Part shown: positions 12,701 to 24,700 of the stretch, one piece after another
How the letters are laid out: every line of letters begins with the position of its first letter
Position numbering within the stretch: position 1 is the stretch's first letter
Assembly (NCBI RefSeq): GCF_954871325.1
Contig: NC_088775.1
Span: forward strand, 12,439,561-12,503,560
Source of the DNA: Gordionus sp. m RMFG-2023
Lineage: Eukaryota; Nematomorpha; Gordioida; Chordodea; Parachordodidae
Direction of reading: 5' to 3'
DNA length: 64,000 nt
Notes under the pieces: model-generated
The model's input: only the letters and a program-made list of their open reading frames with translations
The model's database searches: none
What the model was told of the DNA's origin: nothing
Translations under genes and position numbers: made by a program

Positions 12701-15700
12701 TCATGATGATGGTTCCGTAAGATTTTCTATAAATTTTTTGAACAAATATAACTAAATCCTTCATTTTTGTTGCGATAAGCTGCCCGATAAGAAACACTTT
12801 ATTATAATTGCTTATTTATTTATCATGTGTGTCAGGTTCCCGACCGTGTTATCATATTTGGAACAAGAAAAAATTTGGACTTAGCTTCATGCGAACATTG
12901 GTTTTCTGATGGTACATTTAAATCGTCGCCACCTTTATTTATGCAAATTTATACAATTCATGGGATTAGAAATAATAATGTTTTACCTCTCATATATATA
13001 TTGACCAATAGAAAGGATTATGAAACTTATAAAAGAATATTTACTATTATAGGTGACAACTTAATATCAACTCCAAAAAAAATTATGACCGATTTTGAAA
13101 TGGCCAGTGTAAAAGCTTTCAATGAAGTGTTTCCCAATTCGCAACACAAATGTTGCTATTTCCATTTTGGCCAATCCTTTTGGCGAAACATTCAAAAATA
13201 TCCAGAAATATCGCATAAATATAAAACAGATGTAGAATTTAATATACAACTTAGAATGATGGTTTGTTTGGCGTTTGTGCCACCCTTAAATGTAGTTGAA
13301 ACATTTGAATTACTAATAAACTCCGAATTTTATTCTAATAATCAATTGTTACTTCAGCCTCTAATTGAAACTTTTGAAAAAGCTTATATTGGTAAAACGT
13401 TTGGAAGAGGCAGACTACCTGCTTTGTTTAATATTGAACCCTGGAATTGTTACCAATCAACACTGAACGGGGAAGCGAAAACCAACAACGCGGTTGAAGG
13501 GTGGCATAGATGCTTCAGTTCCCTCCTAACAAGTTACCATCCAAACATGTGGAAATTTATATCAAGTTATCTATATATCTATTATTTTAAAATGATTTAA
13601 AAAGTATAAAGATTTACTAATAAACTATATAATTTTTCCTAGGCTTAAAAAAACAACAAGGGTTGACAGAGTTAAAAATTGCTCAATATAATTCTGGTGA
13701 AACACCCTCTACCCCGAGAAAAAAATATCGAAATCTACATGCGAGAATAGTAACAATTGTTTCTGACTTCGAAAATCGATCAAGATTAGATTATCTTAAA
13801 GGAATCGCTATTAATATAACATTGAATGTTTAATTTTTTAAATTCTTATCTACAATAATAAAAATTTTGTTTGTTTTTATATAATAGTCTCAAAATTTTT
13901 ATATTTTCATTATTTTTTTGTGACAAAAATATAGGATACTTTGGTATAAAATTTAGCTGGTTACTTAAGACTCATTCATCAAGATATAGATTTTATGAGG
14001 GTATTTACAAATTCTTTTATATGTGTGTGACACATTCTTTATCTACCACATCAATCCCACGATTAATATTTCAAAAATAACTACCTTTCGTCATGCATTA
14101 TAAAATTATTTTAAAATTCATATTCCTAGCCCTTGAGTCATATAGTTGTTTCCCCTTACAAATATGATCATTTTTGATGAGCAACATTATTAGAAAAGTA
14201 CTATTAAAATAATACTCAAGTATTACACTAAAGGGCAAAGTTTAAAACGAGGATTACATTTTCCTTTTATTTATTAAAGCATATAAATTTATATCGGGGT
14301 GTTTTTGTCAGATTTTTTTCCCATGGTTATTTTTAACCAGTCTTTGTTCAAATCAGTGATTCTTTTAAAAATTTACACTTTAGTTATATATTTAACAAAC
14401 AAACCTATTGGTTTAGACGATATGTTATGACAATGCTCTACTTTCATATTCAATAAAAAAAAAATTATTTTTTAAATAAATGATATCAACCCTCTCAAAA
14501 CTTTTAACCTCCTGCCAAATATAAATAATTTAAAAAAAAAATACCTTTCACCACTTTCCAATTTTTCAAATAATGATAATTATTTCATAACTAACTATCC
14601 CCCCTCTAATTTCAATGATGCTCCTCCAATGAGTTGGCAGTTCAAGTTACGATATTGACCTTGCTATAAAAATTTGGGAAAAAATTGGTTGTATTAATTT
14701 TGTTATATAGCTTTAAAATTCCTTAAGGTTATTAATTATTTAAATATTGGAATTTGGTTAAATTTTTTTAATATACTATATTTTCATTTGATTTGATAAC
14801 AATGTAAATGAGCTTGGGTGGCTTCATGTCATGTCATGAATAATAAAATTAAAATACATCATTTTTTTTGGTTATATTTTTTAAAAATTATTTTCTAAAT
14901 TTTTTTTATTAATAGCTCAACCTATTCGCGGCTTGATGAAAATAATTAGCTATCCTAATTGATTTTACCATAACCAATCCATCTCATTTTGATATAACAT
15001 TTTCCAAAGTTGCCGCAAGTTATGTCATCTGTCGGAAAAGTTTCCAAGCTTAATTTTCTTTTGTATAAAATATCGAGTTAGCCTTTTATCTTTATCCTCA
15101 TATTTTGAAATAAGGAAAAAAGTTGATTTTATAAATAATGATAATTTCATTTAATTTTTTTATTATAATTGCTTTCTTTAGATTCTTTGTTCAATCAAAA
15201 TTTGATAATTTTTAAAATTCTAATAACTTTTGGTTCATACTCAGGGTTGCCAGGTCAAAATTTTCAAATTGAGGGAGATGTGGGAGAAACATGAAAATTG
15301 CGGTAGAAATATAAAAATTGCTAAAAAAAATTTTTTGCGGGCGGCCTTCGGCCGGGATTTTGAATTGATTTAATTATCCGCCTATTATTTTTTATAATTA
15401 GTTATATAAATACAAAGTCGGTAACTATTTTTCAAAATACAATAAAATCTTGATTTATTAAATTATATTAATTTATAAAAAAAACCAACGATCTTTTTTA
15501 AATATAAAAAACGATTTTAATTTTACAATTAAAAATATATTTTAAGCGAATGTCCCTCAAAACGACCGCAATTGGAAATCTACCGTGTGTGTGTATAACA
15601 TTATAGGGATAGGCGCTTAATTATCAAGTATCACGTTTAAATACATAATAAGGTACTCCAAAATAAGATATAATACAGATGCAACTACAGTTGCGGCAAT

Positions 15701-18700
15701 TGTACTTATCTTGTAGTACAACATTCACAGAGGTACTTATCATCACAATGTTGGTAGAATCTTTTTTCCATAATATTTAACGACTCTAATATAAATGAAA
15801 ATTATACTTGTAGAACAAATGAGCAAGGCTATCATTAATGTTTTAAGACTTAAATCCAGGAGGTCAATTTTTGACGATTTGAAAGAGGGCATATATATGC
15901 AATTCTAACAGATGCATCTAAAGGGATTTCCCTTGATCTTCCGCTATTTCAACAAAATTAAGGTCATTTCAATAAAACTATTAAATTTTTTCACTCAAAT
16001 AGTGAAAAATCCAAAGACATAGCTAACCATATAATATCAGATTCGAGATGATCAATAAATTGCATGTCAGCTTTCTGATCTGTTAATGCCTCAGTGAATT
16101 TGGAAAAAACAGAGTGTATTTACAGAAGCGAGTCTACACAATGTTGGTTGAGATATGTTCCTAATATCGGCCATCGATAGAATTTTAAAATTTTATAAAC
16201 CTTTAAAAATTATTTCTTATCTTCAGGCTAAAAATGCGCTCAGATGAGTAGAATGAGGTAAGGAGAAGTTTTGGCGAATCATAAAAAATAGAGAGAATTA
16301 AAATCTTTTCAAATAAGACATCAATGTCTTTCGGTATTTTTAATATATTTATTAAATTACAAAAACCTTAATTGATGGTTTCTGTTCCAAGGTCATAATA
16401 TTTATACAATTGTAAATAGAGTTATTAAAATCAAATTTTGATTGTAAATATTCTAAAATTGTCTGAATAAAAATATCTGCATTATTTAAATATGTATTAA
16501 TTAGAGTATTATTTGAACATTTTAATATAATATTTTTAGCAATAGCGCCATAAAATTTATTTTCAATTTTTAAATATAGAGATGAACAGAGCTGTAGCAT
16601 AATTTTGTGAATCATTTTTAATAAAGAATATTCTGATTGCAACTGAATATTAACTGCATGCAGTAGATTTCCTACATGTGAAAAGAATCCCAAATATACT
16701 TCTGCCATTTCATATTAGAAAATTTTTTTCAAATTTTAGGACAGCCTTTAAAATCTTTATTTAGGAAGTATTTTTTTAAGGGTTTGTAAAATTTTAAAAT
16801 TCTATCGATGGCAGGTATTAATGACAACCACCTGATAGGTATATATCGCAACAACTCACACCATTCCAAGTCAGACCACTTCACCAACTCTTTTAATTCA
16901 TTAACTCTTTTAGTTGAACTAAATTCGTTAAAATATTTCATCACAATTATTTCGACATCCACAGACAGTACATTCATTGCCTTCTTGCAAGAACTATGTA
17001 GTATATATGGCATATACAGCCAATTGGTAATAATTCATTTGTGCTGCCTCAATTCGGTAACTTTAGTTTTGGCCCAAATTTACAGAGGCATTATCAGCGC
17101 AGAAAGCTGGCATGCAAATCATTGATAACCTTGAATCAGCTATATTTACCCTTATGTGGCTAGCTACATCGTTGGATTTTTCACTATTTGAGGACTTTTT
17201 TTTAACAGTTTTATTGAAATGTTCTTATTCTTGTTGAAATTGCAAAGGATCGAGGGAAATGTTTTAATATTTCCATTATTAGATACATTTGTTAGAATTG
17301 CATATGGATGCCCATCTTTCAAATCGTCTAGAATTGACCTCTAGGATTCAGGTACCAAAACATTGTGATAGCCTTGCTCATTTTTATTGCCACAAGTAAG
17401 GTTTGCAGTTATATTGGAGTCGTTAAATATCATGAGAAAAAGATTCTACCCACATTGTAATGATATATATAGAGCTCTGTGAATATTGAACTACATAATA
17501 GATGTATACGATTTCCGCAAATATAGTTTCATTTTGAGAATATTTTTGTATTGCAATCGATGTTGATATACTCCCCTGTACTGACTAATATTAATGAAAT
17601 AATGTTGATTTATTATTGGATAAAAATAAAACAGGATAGAAAGAAATTTACAAACTAGACATGTTTTGAAATAATGTTGATTTATTATTGGATAAAAATA
17701 AAACAGGATAGAAAGAAATTTACAAACTAGACATGTTTTTCGAATAAATATTTAAAATTTAATTTAAAAATATAAAAATAATCAATTAATGTCTCAAAAT
17801 TATTATTTACATATTAAAAACGTTTAAAATACTTTTTTTTAAAAACCGCGGGAGAAATTAAATTGCGGTAGATTTTTGCGGGAGATTTCCAATTGCCGTA
17901 GTTTTGCGGGAGAGAGATATTTGCGTGTAAACTAAAAAATTGCGGGAGTCCCGCTGATGGGGAGAGACATGGCAACCCTGTTCATACTTAAAGGTTGCTA
18001 CTGTCTATTTCTCTTATTAAAATTAGTTTTTGTTTATTGACTAGAAAAACGGATTGATGGAATAGTAAGTACTAATCTGGCATTTCTATGGTATGAGCTC
18101 ACCCAAAAATATTTGTTTTTTTTCGCATGTTGCCAATCGTGGCAATTTTATCTTATTTTGTCGAAAAACTATCTAATGAATTGAATAATCAATGTAATAA
18201 ATTTCAATTATTGATTTAAGTTCCAGATTAAATGCTTCCAGAAATTTGGTTGGTTTTACGCTTTAATGGGAGATATAGATTTTATTTCTCTTATAGTACG
18301 ATTACCTTTTTGTGTGTGAAAAAAATGACTGAAGAATTAATAAATATTAGCGCAAACCAGCTATTTTCCATTCTATCAATAATGCCAAATTAGGCAATTT
18401 TTCTTATTTTGCTAATAAACTTTTTCTTTATACTGTCTCTTAAACGAATTAAATTATAATTAATTCGGAACATCGATAAAATTTTCTGAATAAATTATTT
18501 CCGTCGCTTAAATCATAGATTTGCCAAAATTTTGTTACTAATAGTTTATTCCTTTTACGAGCTACTATACTCGTTTAAATACTCAATTGGTACAAATAAA
18601 GCAAGAAATAATGATATAATTTACAATTAGTTCGTAGAACTATTCAGCCGCCAAATTTAACGGCGCTGATATTAAAATATATAAATCTTGTTTATTCCTC

Positions 18701-21700
18701 TGTGATACACAAGTTGAAGCATATAAAGAAGTTACTCAGAATTATCAAACTATTATGGTAATTATAGATATAAATAGCTTAAACCTTTGATTTTGAATGA
18801 TACGATTAAGTTAGAATATTTAGAAAGAATTAAATAAAAATGTAAATATAAGCCTAAAAAATATCTAAAAATTTATTTTTAATTCTACATTCAAATGCTG
18901 GCTCAGAAATGAGTTTAATGAATATGATTAGGCGAAAAAATTTTTCTTCCGTCTCATTTGATTTATTAGAGGCCGAATTAATGATAAAGCAGAATTTTGA
19001 CATGAATTGCGAAGAGTTAAAATTTATTTCATATATAATAAACTTTTAAATAAAATAAATTCCTTCCGATAAATATGTAGATTTGGATCTAATTTTTATA
19101 TATTTTGACTTTATATTCAAATTCAAAATTTGTAAATTATAATTTGAAAAAAATTATTCACCAATATTAATATATAAAAGGATTGCAGTTGTGGCGCTTT
19201 CCCGCTTTTTATCCTTTAGTCATTAAAAATCCCACCTCACTCTTAGAATATGGGAGGTATGGCCGGGCCTAAAAATTTTTGCAATTTACAAAATGAATGA
19301 GAAAATTGAATAATACACCTATTTAATATAATTAAAATATAGCCACTTTTTATAATTATTTTTTATTATCCTTCATTTATAAATTCCTCTCAAAATTTAG
19401 AAAATGTTTTTATCAACCCCCCCCCCCCCCCCCACCCTTGTCGTGGTAAAATATGTAAAAGTAAATAAATAAACACTTAACCCATTTTGCCCTGATTTCC
19501 CGATATTGGAATATCTTTATTTTCTTGATTTGGATTTTCTATTTATTTTCAAAAAACCCTGATTTTTTTAATTCCATTTTTATTAGAAAAAATGAGTAAA
19601 AGTGCTTACAAATTGAGTAGAAGCGTTTAGCGATGTTTTCACAAATACGCTATATTGAACTGGTATTATTTTAAAAAATGATGAAAACTATTTTACGTTT
19701 TTTAATTTTTTTTTTATATTGTTTAGTTTGACTTGTGAAATCAGCAAAAAAACTAAAATAATTGAAGATCTAATGATTTATTTCCAAAATTTATTCTTCA
19801 TAAATATTACAAATTTATGTAATCTAGAATATTTTGAATTTTTTTTTTGATAAATCATAACTTTGCAGTTATTTCTATTTATTAAAATGCGAATAGAAGA
19901 AAAAGGAAAGGTCATAATATTCAAATGAATTAGTTACTATTATATCAAAGTCATATCGATGTGCATTATCTCAAAATTGTAATTAGGAGGCATTAATTAT
20001 CAGTAAAATTTTCTATAATTAAAATAATCTGAGAAAATCAATAAAAAATTCTTAGCTTTCAGTATATTTTTTTTATCTAGATTAGAAATAAAGTATTACT
20101 TTAAATGACATAAAGCACACTTTTAAATTTTATGTTGGGGGGGGGTTAACTTATTCTGCTAAAAACTTAACCCAAAATGTCCGCTCCATACTTACAACCA
20201 TGAGTGAGTGAGACCAGGAAGACTAATATATTTTCTATCACATCAGATAGAGGTTACATGCTTATTAAATAAACAATACGTAATAAAATATTCTTAAAAC
20301 ATTAGCGTTTATGATTTAAGAAACTTCAGTTGGTAAATTGATATTGAATATATCGATTTCACTTAAAATGAATTCACAATTTTCGCGGTCATGCGCTCGT
20401 TATAATAATTTCGCGCAAATACATTCGCGGTAGAAAATTCGCTATAAATGGTTCGCGATTAAAGTTTCGCTATAACGAGTTCGCGATCAAAGTTTCGCTA
20501 AAATGTATTCGCGGTTTAGGTTTCGCGGAAATAAATTCACGATAATGAGTTCGCGATCAAAGTTTCGCCAAAATGTATTCGCTATAAAGTATTCGCGGTT
20601 AAAGTTTCGCGAAAATAAATTCGCTATAAAGAGTTCGCGATAAAAGTTTCGCTAAAACGTATTCGCTATAAAGTATTCGCGGTTACGGTTTCGCGGAAAT
20701 AAATTCGCTATAACGAGTTCGCGATCAAAGTTTCGCTATAATGTATTCGCTATAAAGTATTCGCGGTCATGGTTTCGCGGAAATAAATTCGCGATAATAA
20801 GTTCGCGATATTGTCTTCGCTATAAAAGTTTCGCGGAAAAATTCGCGGAATTGGTTTCGCGATATTGCCTTCGCTATAAAATTCCTTCGCGATAAACGAC
20901 ATTCGCGATAAAAGTTTCGCGAAAAAGTGTTTCGCGATAAAAGTTTCGCTGAATTGACCTGATACGGTAATTTAACACTATTGAAATCAGAGCTAATAAC
21001 GTTAATATTTTTTAAGAGATAAATATCTTATATAATATTTCAGAAATATCACATACCTTTTTAACTAATTCGCTACTATTTTAAAAATTGTATCATATAT
21101 TTTTATTATCATCGCATTGCAACATATGTTTTTCAATTTTTTCATATCTATAAACATCATAACTCTCCATATTTATTAGCTTGATTTTGTAAATAACCCT
21201 GCATTATATAACGCACCGCTAAAACATAACGCGTTTACTATAAATTCGCCCTTAGTTAAAATTTAGGAAACTAATGAAGCAATCTCAATTTAAACAACGA
21301 ATGCGTTTCGTTTTTTTATTAAAAAAGTCCGGAAAAACTCAAAAGGTCAATTTGTGCGCACTCTAATGTCCTGTGAGAGAGGAAATCATAAGTTTAGAAA
21401 GTAGATAAAAATATATTACTTAAAGACGTATGACTGGTAATGAATTTCACATCTTCCCAATATCGGTGAGGGTCCTCGAAGTCTCGAAAGAAATCGTAAT
21501 GCTTGTGGGGGAAAAAAGTTGTACCCGTTTCGTTGTCCCCTTTGCTGGAACATACTTTTTTTGAAGATTTAAATGGTTCTTTAATGGTAAAATGGCCGGG
21601 AAGGGACATCCGAGTGTCAATCAGTGTAGCGCATGGATAGGGTTGCACGAGGAACTGTAGAATACAATTCATTATAAAATTAACTATAGATTTTTTATTT

Positions 21701-24700
21701 TCTTTATTTCTTTTATTTCCTTTAGGTTAACAACATATTATTTATTTTTTAAAAAAATGAACATTTCTTAGTGATTTTTTTTTATTCTAAAATTATTTTC
21801 AAAATTAGCTTTTTACATTTCTGGTAGATAAATAAATAAATTTATTCAAAGATTGAAAGGCTTTTGATAAAAAAAAAATCATTTTCAAAAAAGAGAAATT
21901 TTAAAATAATTTTAAAAAAAATCATATAATCTTTTTGGAGTTATTTCGTTTAAAAAAGGGGACACGTCAATCTGCTTTTTACAAAGGAAAATTCTTTATT
22001 TCTTAATTAAATTAGCGCTATAAAACAGCCTTGGACATAGGGGTTGTTTAAGCAATGCGTCATTTTTTGTTTCAAATTGTTAGATTTAAAAAAAATAGTT
22101 TAATTTTACTTTACTGTATATCCGGCCACTTTTATCCAATTCTACCAAGCCTATAGTCACCAAACATAAAATACAGTCCACTACATTCCGAAGGTATTTG
22201 CGCCTCACAAATAACTTTAAAAAAAATAATAAATCCGTGCATAATAATGATTGTTATGTTATATAAACATCCTGATACTTTTGATAATTATGTACCTGTA
22301 TTATACTGCATTCATAGTTAGCGCGAATTCAGGGCGAAGAATACAAAAATAGGGTTATTACAGATACATTCATTCTTAAGTGTCGGTATAAAAAATATCA
22401 GTTTGAAATGCTATAGAAAATAATAAATCTTCAAAAAATTTTGATCTCTCAAGATTTTTTTTGAGAATGCTCAAACAGGATAAATTCATTTTGTTTTATG
22501 ATATTTAAATAAAAAATACCTGTTCCTGAATTTTGGTAGGAAGATGAGACACAAGATAATGTTTTTTATCTTTATCACAAAAATAGTTTTCTAAGCCGTC
22601 CACTTTCCACGATATGAAAACTGTGGCGATGAACAATGACAGGGGCATGTAATCGACAACAGTTTGAATGTCCATTTTCTCTAAAATGAGAGTAACGTGC
22701 ATTTTAATTTAGTGTTTTTTATATTATATATGGCGCATTCCGTGGGACAAATCAGTCAACGGTCTGACCCTCCAAATTTCCATTTATGAAAAATAATTTT
22801 ATATAATCTACCATTTTAGCTATCAAATTTTGTCAGAACTTGGAGTTATGGGGCAGCTAAAGTACGAAAAAATTGGCAAATTTTTGCGAAAAATTAAACG
22901 TTGGAAATTGACAAACAACCTAAAAGATATTTATTATTTCCATTTTTAAAAAAAAATTCGTCAAAATATATTCTGAATTTTTTAAAAAAAATGTAACTAA
23001 TCAACTGGTTCTAAATTTACGGTTGTCCAAGGAAGACAAAAATGGGTAAAAATTTGGTATCATCATTTAGTAGCCCCCCCTCTTGACTTTAAAATGTTCA
23101 TTTTCCCACCTTAATTTTTCCTGACATTGCTAATTAACAATGATGACAATTAATGCATTTTTTGCGTTCCTGATATATTCTTTATATTTACAAATTACTC
23201 GAAAACTATATGCGTCATCTCGAGACCGTGCTCTAAGGTAAATAAAGGGTCATGTGAATTAAGATGAGGGATTATTTTATCATTTTTTTTAAAACAAAAG
23301 AAATATTCAATACCCATTTCGGCGATTCTAGATTTGGGTTTATAGGCCTTGAAAGGAATGTACTTTCTCCACGGGTATAAATTATTGTCACCAGAATAAT
23401 ATATTTTAGGCTCTTTGACGGGTTGTAATGGCGATATGTGATCTTGTAAAAGTTCGATTTGATTTAGGTATAGCAAATATTGATGAAGAAAACCGCAACG
23501 TATCATTCTAGGTTCCCTCCCGTAGTATAGATCTGATAACGTGTCATTTGTTATTTTTTTAAAAAAAGAGTAGAATGTATTAAAAAGATTAAATAGTGGA
23601 AAATTTATGAAATACTTTATAATTTTTAGTTCGCGGTTTGTTTTACAAATATGAAAACATTCTATCGTTTTTTTGGTAGGGGAGTGGGGGGGGGGTGATC
23701 TTAAATACCATTATTAAATCAAATACAACACCCTTTTACAGAAAAAAGGAACCCCCTTTCATTTATAAGCAATGTCTATATCTAGTCTTTAGTTCTTTAT
23801 CTTTCTTTCACTCTTTTCTTTCGAACTAAATTATAAATTATTAAGCTAAATACAAATCAAAAGGGTTTAACTTGTAGGTTCCACCTGGATTTTAGAGGTC
23901 GGATTCAATATAATCTCGTTAACGCCTCGCAAAATTCTTGCATTTTTGTCGTATGTTAAAATCTTCTCATTGAAATGTTGGATAGATGCGTTAATCTTTT
24001 AATTTAAAATGGTAATAAATGAAGTAATGTATAAATATGATTAATCAAATAAAGGAAATTGAATATGAATACCAAGACTTAATATAAAATGTTATTATAC
24101 ATAAATGCCTTAATGTTTGAGCTGGTGAAATGTAAACATCAACTAATTCCATTTTCCTACTTGTTAAAAATAATCTAATATCATAAAAAAAACATTTTTT
24201 AAAAAAAAGCCAATAATTTTTACAAAGATTAAATTAATAAAATTATTTTATTTTTTTATAAAACCAAAACGATAAATGAAGATATCAAAAATTTTTTAGT
24301 GAAAATGATAAATTTGCAAAAAAATATTGGTAGATTATATTTTCCATGGGACTGTGTTAGAAATATAAAAAAATTTAAACTGAAAAAAAAATGTTTATTT
24401 TCCATCCCTACCTTTAAGTAAATGGTTCGAAAAAGACTTTTTTAAATAGATAATGTTTTATTTTTTTTCAAACTTCGATATTTTCGTGTATAAGGTTCTG
24501 TTCTCCGCCATCTTTAAGTCTCTTATCAGTGGCTTGGCTCAAAAATAACAACTTGATCTCGCTCGTGTACCGAACGATCAAGGGGTCATCTAGTGGTACA
24601 CTTGCGTCACATACTATGGTGGTTTGCAGCTGTTTTAAATTAAAAATTTATGGATAGATTAAATTAAATATAATTTTAATAATCGTCTTTCTCTCTTTTT

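Larger units (their letters stand above)
15242..17980 (-). mobile_element. hAT transposon nested in the MULE, decayed
   Basis: Ends CAGGGTTGCCA and TGGCAACCCTG are flanked by the exact 8-bp duplication TTCATACT (15234-15241 and 17981-17988), diagnostic of hAT insertion. The minus strand carries transposase fragments. Subterminal motifs GCGGGAG recur at both ends. Internally, about 15,660-16,250 is an inverted, diverged duplicate of about 16,790-17,520, and a 72-bp direct duplication lies at about 17,592-17,735. It is not autonomous. Confidence 0.88.
10162..20966 (+). mobile_element. MULE (Mutator-like) DNA transposon with satellite-like terminal repeats
   Basis: Ends GGTTCCATGTCAATTCAGCG and, read inward from the right, CGTATCAGGTCAATTCAGCG match at about 16 of 20 positions. 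They are flanked on both sides by GTAATTTAA (10153-10161 and 20967-20975), a 9-bp duplication typical of MULEs. Each terminal repeat continues into about 570 bases of tandem CGCGAA-type units. A spliced FLYWCH-MULE transposase lies at 12243-13833. Length is 10.8 kb including a 2.7-kb hAT insertion at 15242-17980, so about 8 kb at insertion. The element sits in the exon 11-12 intron of GTF3C1, with its transposase on the opposite strand to the gene. Confidence 0.88.
10115..21252. mobile_element. MITE with TTTATAGTAAACGCG termini, copy 2, split by the MULE
   Basis: The left piece is 10115-10161 (AATTTATAGTAAACGTGC) and the right piece 20967-21252, ending CGCGTTTACTATAAATTCG. Compared with copy 1, the two pieces meet at the 9-base sequence GTAATTTAA, which is present on both sides of the MULE. 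This shows the MITE was there first. Confidence 0.75.

Noticed and set aside
12756-12835. A break in the MULE transposase between its first two open frames
   Set aside because: GTAAGA and TGTGTCAG flank the gap, phases agree, and removing it restores the family alignment, so it is an intron.
23199-23313. Extension of GTF3C1 exon 8 to a later donor
   Set aside because: The sequence becomes intron-like, and the later donor gives the wrong phase for exon 9.
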